Assembly: GCA_036734385.1 (NCBI GenBank)
Contig: DAIMYQ010000002.1
Span: 70,008 to 134,007, forward strand
Source of the DNA: JAAYPI01 sp036734385
Lineage (GTDB): Bacteria > Bacteroidota > Bacteroidia > Bacteroidales > Paludibacteraceae
Reading direction: 5' to 3'
DNA: 64,000 nucleotides
The notes beneath the pieces were generated by a model, which worked only from the letters and a program-made list of their open reading frames with translations, searched no databases and was not told where the DNA came from. Each line of letters opens with the position of its first letter. Within the stretch, counting starts at the first letter, position 1. Shown piece after piece: positions 44,676-53,289 of this stretch. Position numbers and translations under genes: made by a program.

Positions 44676-45748
44676 GCAAAGTTTTAAAAGATATTTTGGC
44701 ATTTTTAGCTTTTCTGTTTTTGATTAATTGCGCTACAATCACAGCGGCAGAGCATGGTGATAAAGTAGAAAAATTTGATGCAGGAAAATTTATATTCGGG
44801 CACATTTCCGATTCTTATGACTTCCATATAACCTCTTTCAAGCATATACAAGTTTCTGTACCTTTGTTGGTTATATTGAAAAGTGAGGAAAGAGGCTGGT
44901 TCGTTTTTTCTTCTAACAAGGTAACTCATGGAAATCATTACAGGGGATTTTACATACAGAAAGGTGGTGCATTTGATGCCAAAATAGTAGAGGTTAACTC
45001 CAGAGGAGAAATTGTTCGACCTATTGACCTTTCCATTACGAAAGATGCTTTTTCGATTTTTCTTTCGATAGCTATATTATTAATCATATTCATCCCTACA
45101 GCAGTAGCCTATAAAAAGAATCCTTTAAAAGTTCCGAAAAAGAGGCATCTTGCTGTGGAATCTCTTATTCGTATGATGGAAGACGATGTAATTAAACCAT
45201 CTATAGGGAATGACTACAGAAAATATTCCCCTTATTTACTGACCGCATTTTTCTTTATTCTTGTCTGTAATTTAATGGGACTTATTCCTATCTTTCCCTT
45301 TGGGGCAAACGTTACAGGAAATCTTTCTATTACATTGGTTTTAGCTCTATTTACTTATTTCATAACTAATTTGTTCGCCAATCGCGAATATTGGAAAGAG
45401 ATATTTTGGCCAGATGTCCCATTATGGCTAAAATTTCCGATTCCCATCATGCCTTTTATCGAAATTATCTCAACGATAACAAAGCCTTTTGCTTTAATGG
45501 TTCGTTTGTTCGCAAACATTTTTGCAGGGCATATGATTATGCTGGTATTTATGTCTCTCATTTTCATTTTTGGTGCTATTAGTCCGGCTATAGGAGGCGG
45601 AATATCTGTAATATCGATTTCATTTGCTATCTTCATGTCTTTTTTGGAATTGTTGGTGGCATTCATTCAAGCATATGTTTTCACAACATTATCTGCTGTT
45701 TTCATTGGACTTTCAAGAGTACAACCCCATGAACATGAAAAAGAATAA
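44672..45748 (+). CDS. atpB: ATP synthase Fo subunit a
   Basis: A 358-residue Fo subunit, longer than the E. coli form (271) because of an N-terminal signal peptide (cleavage near ITAAEHGD) and a periplasmic domain (about 27-125). The conserved Arg of the ion path is in LMVRLFANIFAGH (Arg278). YSPYLLTAFFFILVCNLMGLIPIFPFG is the usual helix before it. The extension is typical of Bacteroidetes. Confidence 0.95.
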   Translation: MSKVLKDILAFLAFLFLINCATITAAEHGDKVEKFDAGKFIFGHISDSYDFHITSFKHIQVSVPLLVILKSEERGWFVFSSNKVTHGNHYRGFYIQKGGAFDAKIVEVNSRGEIVRPIDLSITKDAFSIFLSIAILLIIFIPTAVAYKKNPLKVPKKRHLAVESLIRMMEDDVIKPSIGNDYRKYSPYLLTAFFFILVCNLMGLIPIFPFGANVTGNLSITLVLALFTYFITNLFANREYWKEIFWPDVPLWLKFPIPIMPFIEIISTITKPFALMVRLFANIFAGHMIMLVFMSLIFIFGAISPAIGGGISVISISFAIFMSFLELLVAFIQAYVFTTLSAVFIGLSRVQPHEHEKE

Positions 45749-45787
45749 GTTATAAATTGAATAAATAAATCATTAAAAACAAAAATT

Positions 45788-46042
45788 ATGTTATCAGCAA
45801 TTATTCTTCAAGCAGCCACAGCGGCATCTTTCGGAAAACTTGGTGCAAGTATCGGTGCAGGTATCGCAGCAATAGGAGCGGGAATAGGTATCGGAAAAAT
45901 TGGCGGTTCAGCCATGGAAGCCATAGCTCGTCAGCCAGAATCTGTTAGCGATATACGTACAAATATGATCATTGCGGCAGCTCTTATCGAAGGGGTGGCT
46001 TTATTTGCCATCATTATTTGTGCATTAGCTCTTCTTCTGTAA
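45788..46042 (+). CDS. atpE: ATP synthase Fo subunit c
   Basis: An 84-residue two-helix proteolipid. Glycine-rich helix 1 (GASIGAGIAAIGAGIGIG), polar loop ARQPE (47-51), and helix 2 with the ion-binding Glu68 in ALIEGVALFAI. The Gln in helix 1 and Glu-Ser-...-Tyr in helix 2 that mark Na+ coupling are not seen, since Glu68 is followed by Gly. Proton coupling is more likely. Confidence 0.96.
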   Translation: MLSAIILQAATAASFGKLGASIGAGIAAIGAGIGIGKIGGSAMEAIARQPESVSDIRTNMIIAAALIEGVALFAIIICALALLL

Positions 46043-46100
46043 AAAACATTAATCATCGTGTTGAGCTGCATTTTACAACTCAACAAAAAAAAAGAAAAGT

Positions 46101-46601
46101 ATGAATCTATTTCTTCCTGACTCAGGTTTGTTATTTTGGATGTTAATATCATTCTCTGTGGTATTTTTTGTACTCGCAAAGTTTGGGTTTCCTGTCATTT
46201 TAAAATCAATAAATGAACGGGAAAAGTATATACAGGAGTCACTCGGAGCAGCAAACGAAGCACAAAATGCTTTGGCAAACATCCAAGAACAGGGCAAAGA
46301 GATTTTAGCTCAAGCACAAACGGAACAGATGCAAATTTTAAAAGAAGGGCATTTGTTAAAAAACAAAATGATTGATGATGCCAAAACTCAGGCTCAGAAA
46401 GAGGCAAACAAAATCATCGAAGAAGCCCGAGCTGTGATTTTAAAGGAAAAAGCATGTGCCATAGCTGACATACGAAAAGAGGTAGTTTCTATTTCTATCA
46501 GCATGGCAGAAAAGGTGTTACAAAAAGAATTGGATGACAAAAAAGAACAAAGTCAATTTATTGAACGCTTATTAAACGAGGTGAACATTTCTCAATCATA
46601 G
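46101..46601 (+). CDS. atpF: ATP synthase Fo subunit b
   Basis: A 166-residue peripheral-stalk subunit with an N-terminal membrane helix (about 8-29, LLFWMLISFSVVFFVLAKFGFPVI) and a long Ala/Gln/Glu-rich coiled coil (about 40-150). The C-terminus binds delta. It follows atpE by 58 bases and ends 1 base before atpH. Confidence 0.94.
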   Translation: MNLFLPDSGLLFWMLISFSVVFFVLAKFGFPVILKSINEREKYIQESLGAANEAQNALANIQEQGKEILAQAQTEQMQILKEGHLLKNKMIDDAKTQAQKEANKIIEEARAVILKEKACAIADIRKEVVSISISMAEKVLQKELDDKKEQSQFIERLLNEVNISQS

Positions 46602-46602
46602 G

Positions 46603-47136
46603 ATGAACAACGGAAAAATCTCAGTAAGATACGCACGAACCTTATTTTCTTATGCAAAAAAAGAAAAGGAAGAAATTATAGTTTACAAGCAATTGTGCTT
46701 GCTGACCGACAGTTTTTCGGGCTATCAACAACAACTAAATTATGCTTTAACAAGTCCTGCCGTTAAAACAAAAGAAAAAATTAAGCTATTAGAAACAGCA
46801 TGTGGAGAAAATATTAGCAAGTGTCTATCTCGCTTTATGGAATTTCTTGTGGAGAACAAACGAGAAGAATATATTTATGTAATTTCGTTAGTTTACCAAG
46901 ATTTATACCGAAAGGAAAATAACGTTTTGAAAAGTGACATAACTAGTGCTACACTTCTTTCTAGTGATAGTATTGAAAAAATCAACAAATTTATAAGCAC
47001 AACATTTAATTCAACAGTGGAAATGAATACTACTGTTAATCCAAATTTGATAGGTGGTTTTATCATTGATATACAACAAAATAGACTTGATGCAAGCATT
47101 TCAGGAAAGCTCATTTCTTTAAAGAAAACATTGTAA
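46603..47136 (+). CDS. atpH: ATP synthase F1 subunit delta
   Basis: A 177-residue OSCP/delta subunit linking the peripheral stalk to F1. SVRYARTLFSYAKKEK near the start and the C-terminal NPNLIGGFIIDIQQNRLDASISGKL (about 145-169) are the family's two clearest parts. It is 64 bases upstream of atpA. Confidence 0.93.
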   Translation: MNNGKISVRYARTLFSYAKKEKEEIIVYKQLCLLTDSFSGYQQQLNYALTSPAVKTKEKIKLLETACGENISKCLSRFMEFLVENKREEYIYVISLVYQDLYRKENNVLKSDITSATLLSSDSIEKINKFISTTFNSTVEMNTTVNPNLIGGFIIDIQQNRLDASISGKLISLKKTL

Positions 47137-47200
47137 CTCATTTTCAATTTTGACAATGATACCCACTTAAGACACGTTAACAGAACAAATTTTAAACAAT

Positions 47201-48784
47201 ATGCCAGATATTAAACCAAGCGAAATTTCAAAGATTTTGCAAATGCAACTCGAAGGTCTTAGCAACAAGCTTGAATTCGAAGAAATAGGAAAAGTTTTAC
47301 AAGTAAGTGATGGAGTAGCCCGTGTATTCGGCTTGAACAAAGTACAGTCAAACGAATTAGTAGAGTTCGAGAATGGAACAAAAGGTGTTGTTCTTAATTT
47401 GGAAGAAGACAATGTCGGAATTGTATTACTAGGTCATACGGAAGGAATTAAAGAAGGTGATACTGTAAAACGCACCAAAAGAATTGCCTCCATCATGGCA
47501 GGTGAAGGTTTATTAGGACGCGTGGTAAATACACTGGGTGAGCCAATAGATGGTAAAGGTGCCATTCAAGGCAAAACATATGAGATGCCTTTGGAACGTA
47601 AGGCTCCGGGTGTTCTTTTCCGTCAACCTGTAAACGAACCTCTACAAACAGGTATCAAAGCGATTGATGCAATGATTCCAATTGGTCGAGGACAACGTGA
47701 ACTTATCATTGGTGACAGACAAACAGGTAAAACGGCTATCGCAATAGATACTATAATCAATCAAAAGGATAATTTCAATAACGGAGAACCCATTTATTGT
47801 ATTTATGTAGGTATTGGACAAAAAGGTTCTACTATAGCCAATATTGTAAAGACATTGGAAGAACATGGTGCTATGGAATACACTGTGGTTGTAACAGCAA
47901 CCGCGTCAGATGCTGCAGCCATGCAATTCTACGCACCATATGCAGGGGTTGCTATAGGAGAGTATTTTAGAGATACGGGGCGTCATGCTTTAATCATTTA
48001 TGATGATTTATCTAAGCAAGCTGTAGCTTATCGTGAAGTATCATTAATTCTTCGTCGTCCACCAGGACGTGAAGCATATCCGGGTGATATTTTCTATTTA
48101 CATTCACGTTTGCTAGAAAGAGCGGCTAAAGTAATTGCAAACGATGCTGTGGCAAAGACAATGAATGACCTTCCTATATCTATTAAAGACATTGTAAAAG
48201 GAGGAGGTTCGATCACGGCTTTACCGATTATTGAGACACAATCTGGTGACGTTTCTGCTTATATTCCAACGAACGTAATTTCTATTACTGACGGTCAAAT
48301 TTTCTTGGAAACAGATTTATTTAATGCAGGTGTTCGTCCAGCTATTAATGTAGGTATTTCCGTCTCTCGTGTTGGAGGTAATGCTCAAATCAAGGCAATG
48401 AAAAAGGTAGCGGGAACATTGAAGTTGGATCAAGCCACATTTAGAGAGTTGGAAGCATTCTCTAAATTTGGTTCCGAACTAGATGCCGCAACAAAATCTG
48501 TTTTGAATAAAGGGAACAAAAATGTGGAAATCCTCAAACAAGGTCAGTATTCGCCTCTTGCTATAGAAAAACAAATTGCTATCATCTATTGTGGGACGCA
48601 AGGATTATTGGCTCATGTGCCAACAAATCAAGTAAGAGATTTTGAAGCAAAATATTTAAATATCTTGGAAGTAAAACATCAAAATGACGTTTTAGATGTT
48701 CTTAAAAAAGGCATTTTAACCGATGAGGTTACTTCCATTTTAAAAGAAGAAGCTTCAAAATTATCCGCACAATATTCAGTTTAA
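47201..48784 (+). CDS. atpA: ATP synthase F1 subunit alpha
   Basis: A 527-residue non-catalytic nucleotide-binding subunit. P-loop GDRQTGKT at 171-178, the arginine-finger region SVSRVGGNAQIKAMKKVAGTLK, and REAYPGDIFYLHSRLLERAAK are canonical. The N-terminal segment (about 1-25) contacts delta. Confidence 0.98.
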   Translation: MPDIKPSEISKILQMQLEGLSNKLEFEEIGKVLQVSDGVARVFGLNKVQSNELVEFENGTKGVVLNLEEDNVGIVLLGHTEGIKEGDTVKRTKRIASIMAGEGLLGRVVNTLGEPIDGKGAIQGKTYEMPLERKAPGVLFRQPVNEPLQTGIKAIDAMIPIGRGQRELIIGDRQTGKTAIAIDTIINQKDNFNNGEPIYCIYVGIGQKGSTIANIVKTLEEHGAMEYTVVVTATASDAAAMQFYAPYAGVAIGEYFRDTGRHALIIYDDLSKQAVAYREVSLILRRPPGREAYPGDIFYLHSRLLERAAKVIANDAVAKTMNDLPISIKDIVKGGGSITALPIIETQSGDVSAYIPTNVISITDGQIFLETDLFNAGVRPAINVGISVSRVGGNAQIKAMKKVAGTLKLDQATFRELEAFSKFGSELDAATKSVLNKGNKNVEILKQGQYSPLAIEKQIAIIYCGTQGLLAHVPTNQVRDFEAKYLNILEVKHQNDVLDVLKKGILTDEVTSILKEEASKLSAQYSV

Positions 48785-48848
48785 GTTTGAATTGATTCTC
48801 AAGTATCTGAACACCATTCGGATGAACAGGTATTTTTATGTATAAAAT

Positions 48849-49733
48849 ATGGCATCACTCAAAGAAATTAGGGCACGTATATCTTCTGTTAAATCAACCA
48901 TGAAGATTACTAGTGCCATGAAAATGGTTTCGGCAGCAAAACTTCATAAGGCAGAAAATACTTGTTTAAAGTTTTTACCTTACAAGAATAAATTGTCTGA
49001 ATCCCTAAGTAACTATATCAGTTCAACAGATATTGATATAACGATTCCTTTAGCTGAAGAAAGGGAAGTAAAGAGAGTTGCCATTATTATTTTTTCATCC
49101 AACTCAGGTTTGTGCGGAACATTTAACTCGAATATCATAAAATTATTCAATGAAACCGTCAATTCATATTCCTCAATTGGAAAAGAAAATATTCTTATTT
49201 ACACAGTAGGAAAGAAGATAACTGATTATGTAAATAAATCTGAATATACTTTGGTTAAATCCTTTAGTGAATTGTACGATGCTCCAACCTATGCCGAAAC
49301 AGAAAAAATAGCGAATCGTATAGGAGATAAATTTATAAATAAAGAAGTAGATCGAGTAGAACTGATTTTTAATCATTATAAAAATGCGGGCGTTCAAATC
49401 CCTACTAAAGAAATTCTTCTTCCACTCAAAAAGGCAGAACAATATACCAAAGGATCAAAACAAAAGCAAAATGTTTACTTGGTAGAACCATCAAAAGAAG
49501 AATTCTTACGCGGACTAGTTCCTGCTGTTGTTCGCACACAAGTTTATGGAACACTGCTTGATTCTTTGACAGCGGAGCATGGTGCAAGAACAACGGCTAT
49601 GCAAATTGCTTCTGAGAATGCAGAAGAAATGATAAGTACTATTACTCAACAATACAACAAGGTCCGTCAAGAAGTTATTACAAATGAAATTCTTGATATT
49701 GTAGGTGGTTCTGAGGCTTTGCGGAATAAATAA
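48849..49733 (+). CDS. atpG: ATP synthase F1 subunit gamma
   Basis: A 294-residue rotor shaft. The N-terminal helix LKEIRARISSVKSTMKITSAMKMVSAAKLHKAE and the C-terminal helix from about residue 230 (YGTLLDSLTAEHGARTTAMQIASENAEEMI) form the coiled coil inside the F1 hexamer. Last ATP synthase gene. The acyl-CoA ligase gene starts 9 bases later, so transcription likely continues. Confidence 0.97.
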   Translation: MASLKEIRARISSVKSTMKITSAMKMVSAAKLHKAENTCLKFLPYKNKLSESLSNYISSTDIDITIPLAEEREVKRVAIIIFSSNSGLCGTFNSNIIKLFNETVNSYSSIGKENILIYTVGKKITDYVNKSEYTLVKSFSELYDAPTYAETEKIANRIGDKFINKEVDRVELIFNHYKNAGVQIPTKEILLPLKKAEQYTKGSKQKQNVYLVEPSKEEFLRGLVPAVVRTQVYGTLLDSLTAEHGARTTAMQIASENAEEMISTITQQYNKVRQEVITNEILDIVGGSEALRNK

Positions 49734-49742
49734 CAAATAAGA

Positions 49743-51506
49743 ATGAACATAACAAGAGTTTTCGATATTCTCGAAAATTACATGGAGATTAAACCGCAAC
49801 AAGAAGTTGCATTAGCAGGAAAAAAAGAAGGAATATGGCATAAATATAGTATTCAAGAATACATAGAACAAACGAACTTAATATCTGCAGGTTTATTAAA
49901 GCTTGGTGTAAAAAAGGGCGATACTATTGCCATGATTAGTTCAAACAGGCCTGAGTACAACATTGTTGATATGGCGACCATGCAGATAGGGGCGATTCTT
50001 GTACCAATTTATCCCACCATTAGCGAATCAGACTATCGTTACATTTTAAATAATGCTGAAATAACATACATTTTTCTCGAAGGGGAAGAGTTACTTCGTA
50101 AGATTGAAAAAATCATTCCGGAACTTCCTTCTTTCAAAGGTATTTACACTTTTATAAACAGAGGAAGATTTAATTACTTTGAGCAACTACTTAATTTGGG
50201 AAAAGAAAATCTTGATCTTACCAAAATAAATGCAATCAAAAAAGAAATTACAACCAATGATGTTGCTTGCATTATTTATACTTCAGGCACTACCGGAAAT
50301 CCGAAAGGAGTTATGTTATCTCACAATAACTTGACTATGCAACTGAAAATGTTGGAAGGAACTCCTCAAAAATGGAGTGATACAGCGTTCAGTTTTCTAC
50401 CCCTTTGTCATGCTTATGAAAAGATGATGGTATACCTTTATCAATACTTAGGTATGTCGGTTTATTATGCAGAAAATTTGGGCACTATCTCTGAAAATAT
50501 AAAAGAAGTAAATCCGACAATGATGACATGTGTACCTCGTATACTGGAAAAGATTTACGACAAGATATACAATGGTGGAAGAAAATTACCATTCTTTCAA
50601 CAAAAGCTATACTACTGGGCTCTGGGCTTGGCTATTAGGTATAAAATAGAAGACCGTAGCATGTGTTACAATATTCAACATAAAATAGCAGAGAAGCTCG
50701 TTTTTTCGAAATGGAGAGCTGCTATCGGAGGTCATTTTGACATTGTCGTTTCGGGCGGAGCTGCTATTCAACCTCGTATAGCAAGTTTCTTTTCCGCTAT
50801 TGGTATGCCTGTTTTTGAAGGTTACGGAATAACCGAAACCTCCCCAGTAATAGCTGTAAGTTCGAGAAAAAAGCATGGAAGATGCGTTGGTACTGTTGGA
50901 TTTCCTTTGGAAGGCGTAGAAGTAAAAATTGTTCCGGAAACTGACGAAATTATTTGTCGTGGACATAATGTTATGCTGGGATATTACAAAGATCCAGAAC
51001 TCACCGCTCAGGTCATTGATAAAGAAGGATGGTTTCACACCGGTGATTCCGGAAAATTTACAGAACAAGGTCAATTAGTTATTACCGGTCGTTTAAAAAA
51101 TATTTTCAAAACATCATTTGGTAAATTTGTAAATTCTTTCTTGATAGAAGAAAAAATTTTGCAGTCACCCTTTATTGAAAATATTATGGTGGTAGGCGAA
51201 AATCAGAAATTTGCTGCCGCAATAATTATCCCTGATTTCACATTTCTCAAATTATGGTGTAGGAAACATAAAATACGTTATACTACGGATGAAGAAGTCA
51301 TTAAAAATGAAACGGTAAAAGCCAGATTTAAGAAAGAAATAGCAAAATACAACGCATTTTTTGGTGACACAGAACAAATTAAGAAGTTTGAATTGCTTGC
51401 AGACGAATGGTCTCAACAAACAGGGATTCTTACTCCCACTTTGAAAGTAAAACGTAATGTCGCATTGGATAGATACAAAAATGTCATTGAAAAAATATTT
51501 AGTTAA
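49743..51506 (+). CDS. Long-chain fatty acid-CoA ligase (AMP-forming)
   Basis: A 587-residue adenylate-forming enzyme that activates fatty acids to acyl-CoA. The P-loop is YTSGTTGNPKGVM (179-191); EGYGITETSPVI (near 359-370) and GWFHTGDSGKF (near 427-437) complete the adenylation site, followed by GRLKNIFKTSFGKFV. It looks like the bacterial long-chain group (FadD15-like) and not a short-chain ligase. It sits 9 bases behind atpG; no functional link to ATP synthase is known. A terminator follows. Confidence 0.9.
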   Translation: MNITRVFDILENYMEIKPQQEVALAGKKEGIWHKYSIQEYIEQTNLISAGLLKLGVKKGDTIAMISSNRPEYNIVDMATMQIGAILVPIYPTISESDYRYILNNAEITYIFLEGEELLRKIEKIIPELPSFKGIYTFINRGRFNYFEQLLNLGKENLDLTKINAIKKEITTNDVACIIYTSGTTGNPKGVMLSHNNLTMQLKMLEGTPQKWSDTAFSFLPLCHAYEKMMVYLYQYLGMSVYYAENLGTISENIKEVNPTMMTCVPRILEKIYDKIYNGGRKLPFFQQKLYYWALGLAIRYKIEDRSMCYNIQHKIAEKLVFSKWRAAIGGHFDIVVSGGAAIQPRIASFFSAIGMPVFEGYGITETSPVIAVSSRKKHGRCVGTVGFPLEGVEVKIVPETDEIICRGHNVMLGYYKDPELTAQVIDKEGWFHTGDSGKFTEQGQLVITGRLKNIFKTSFGKFVNSFLIEEKILQSPFIENIMVVGENQKFAAAIIIPDFTFLKLWCRKHKIRYTTDEEVIKNETVKARFKKEIAKYNAFFGDTEQIKKFELLADEWSQQTGILTPTLKVKRNVALDRYKNVIEKIFS

Positions 51507-51525
51507 GACTAAATAGTAGTACACT

Positions 51526-51564
51526 AAAATCCTGCTAAACGATTTATTTGGCAGGATTTTTTTT
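51526..51564 (+). terminator. Terminator after acyl-CoA ligase (end of atp unit)
   Basis: Arms AAAATCCTGC (51526-51535) and GCAGGATTTT (51551-51560) with a 15-base loop and a T run to 51564. Confidence 0.88.
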
Positions 51565-51725
51565 GCTTTTATAAACAATCTTGCCAATGTTTTAACATTG
51601 ATGTGTTAAAATCTTAAATTTTCTTTTTTATGTAATTTTTTATTTCTTAATTTGTGCAATCGTTTTCGATACTATTTGTTAACCCATAAATCTATACGCC
51701 TATAGCAATGTTTACTCTTATACAT

Positions 51726-51733
51726 TAAATTTG
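51726..51733 (+). promoter_or_regulatory. -7 box for ECF sigma factor gene
   Basis: TAAATTTG, ending only 7 bases before the ATG at 51741, so the transcript may be leaderless or begin translation at the next ATG (51759). The 161 bases between the preceding terminator and this box hold no gene that I can see. Confidence 0.5.
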
Positions 51734-51740
51734 TAGAGTA

Positions 51741-52331
51741 ATGGATACATTAAAAACAATGACTGACGAAATGTTGGTTAATTTGTATGCTACAGGTAAT
51801 AATCGTGCTTTTGAGGTCTTGCTACTTCGTCACAAAAACAAAGTGTACTCATACATTTTCAATTTGGTTCGCGACCGCGACTTGTGTGAAGATATATTTC
51901 AAGAAACTTTTATCAGAGTAGTCACTTGCATTCGGGGGGAAAGTTATACCGAATCAGGTAAGTTTTTGGCGTGGGTTACCCGTATTGCCCATAATTTAGC
52001 TATGGATAACCTTCGATTAAGACAAAACAATGATACCGTTTCGGCTGACAATACGGAAACAAACTTGCTGAACAACCTTTCCTTGTGCGAAAAAAACATA
52101 GAAGACGATCTTATCACTAAACAAATTTATGCCGACTTGAACAAGTTAATTGATGCATTACCAAAAAATCAAAGAGAAATCATACGAATGCGGTATTATG
52201 AAGACTTAAGCTTCAAGGAAATATCTGATAAAACCGGAGTCAGTATTAATACTTCATTGGGAAGAATGCGGTATGCCATATTAAACATGAGAAAGTTAGC
52301 AGAGGAAAACAATGTTATTCTTTCTTTATAA
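51741..52331 (+). CDS. ECF-type RNA polymerase sigma factor
   Basis: A 196-residue sigma-70 family protein with region 2 at about 24-95 (FEVLLLRHKNKVYSYIFNLVRDRDLCEDIFQETFIRV, then WVTRIAHNLAMDNLR) and region 4 at about 135-187 (LPKNQREIIRMRYYEDLSFKEISDKTGVSINTSLGRMR, helix-turn-helix). No region 3. No anti-sigma gene is adjacent; a 54-residue protein gene follows. Its targets and trigger are unknown. The start could be 51741 or the in-frame ATG 51759, which begins MTDEMLVNLY. Confidence 0.9.
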   Translation: MDTLKTMTDEMLVNLYATGNNRAFEVLLLRHKNKVYSYIFNLVRDRDLCEDIFQETFIRVVTCIRGESYTESGKFLAWVTRIAHNLAMDNLRLRQNNDTVSADNTETNLLNNLSLCEKNIEDDLITKQIYADLNKLIDALPKNQREIIRMRYYEDLSFKEISDKTGVSINTSLGRMRYAILNMRKLAEENNVILSL

Positions 52332-52397
52332 GAAATTTATTTTCTACACAATATTTTATTTGTGGGCACGTTCTCTTTATATACAAATAAAGTGCCT

Positions 52398-52562
52398 ATG
52401 AAATTCTATACGCCCCACTACCCCTATTTCAAGCAAAAGACAGATGACAAAGTAAAAATGGAACCCAAGGACAGTACAATTGATCGATTGTTGCAATTCG
52501 CAGCTTGTTATCATGTAGAAAAAACAAAGAAAAATCAATTAATTGAAATGTTTTTGAACTGA
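52398..52562 (+). CDS. Small protein after ECF sigma factor
   Basis: A 54-residue basic protein from ATG 52398 (MKFYTPHYPYFKQK), with a helical second half (DSTIDRLLQFAACYHVEKTKKNQLIEMFLN). A GTG at 52362 in the same frame would add 12 residues, but ATG is better. I do not know a family. Its position 66 bases behind the sigma factor gene on the same strand suggests cotranscription and possibly a regulatory role. Confidence 0.6.
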   Translation: MKFYTPHYPYFKQKTDDKVKMEPKDSTIDRLLQFAACYHVEKTKKNQLIEMFLN

Positions 52563-52600
52563 AAATGGTTTGATATGTGCTATTCTTTAACATTTTTAGT

Positions 52601-52608
52601 TACTTTTG
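52601..52608 (+). promoter_or_regulatory. -7 box for rpe-comEC
   Basis: TACTTTTG, 21 bases before the rpe ATG; exact TAnnTTTG. Confidence 0.5.
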
Positions 52609-52629
52609 CCTGTAAATAAAACTGTCGTC

Positions 52630-53280
52630 ATGAATACAATTGTAGCACCATCTTTGTTGTCTGCAAATTTTGCAAATCTACAATCTGATGTTGAAATGAT
52701 AAACCGAAGCAGTGCCGATTGGTTGCACTTGGATATTATGGATGGTGTATTTGTTCCAAACATTTCATTTGGCTTTCCTATTATTGAGTCTATTAAAGAA
52801 ATCTGCGAAAAGCCCCTTGACATTCACTTGATGATTGTTGAACCCGACAAGTTTATTAAAGATTTTGCTTCTATCGGGGCATATATGATTAACGTTCACT
52901 ACGAAGCTTGCACTCATTTACATAGAACTATACAAAAAATTAAAAACGAAGGAGTAAAAGCTGCCGTAACACTCAATCCACACACTCCTGTCGTGTTATT
53001 GAAAGATATTATTTGTGATGTTGATATGGTACTTTTAATGTCTGTAAATCCTGGTTATGGTGGACAAAAGTTTATTCCGAACACCTTACAAAAAACGGCT
53101 GAGCTAAGGGAACTTATTCTGCAAAGACAATCAAAAGCCCTTATCGAAGTGGATGGTGGTGTTAATTTAGAAACAGGGAAACAACTTGTTCAACAAGGTG
53201 CAAACGCGCTTGTGGCAGGAAATTTTGTTTTCAAATCAGCCAATCCATTACAAACAATTAATGACCTGAAAATGCTCTAA
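52630..53280 (+). CDS. rpe: Ribulose-phosphate 3-epimerase
   Basis: A 216-residue TIM-barrel metalloenzyme exchanging ribulose-5-phosphate and xylulose-5-phosphate in the pentose phosphate pathway. APSLLSANF (6-14), LHLDIMDGVFVPN (His33 and Asp35 as metal ligands and acid/base), DIHLMI with the next His, MSVNPGYGGQKF and EVDGGVN are all standard. I chose ATG 52630; the in-frame TTG at 52606 overlaps the promoter box. comEC starts 9 bases after the stop. Confidence 0.95.
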   Translation: MNTIVAPSLLSANFANLQSDVEMINRSSADWLHLDIMDGVFVPNISFGFPIIESIKEICEKPLDIHLMIVEPDKFIKDFASIGAYMINVHYEACTHLHRTIQKIKNEGVKAAVTLNPHTPVVLLKDIICDVDMVLLMSVNPGYGGQKFIPNTLQKTAELRELILQRQSKALIEVDGGVNLETGKQLVQQGANALVAGNFVFKSANPLQTINDLKML

Positions 53281-53289
53281 ATACAAAAA

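Noticed and set aside
45788..46042. Sodium-coupled c subunit
   Set aside because: The Gln in helix 1 and Ser after the carboxylate in helix 2 expected for Na+ binding are not seen.
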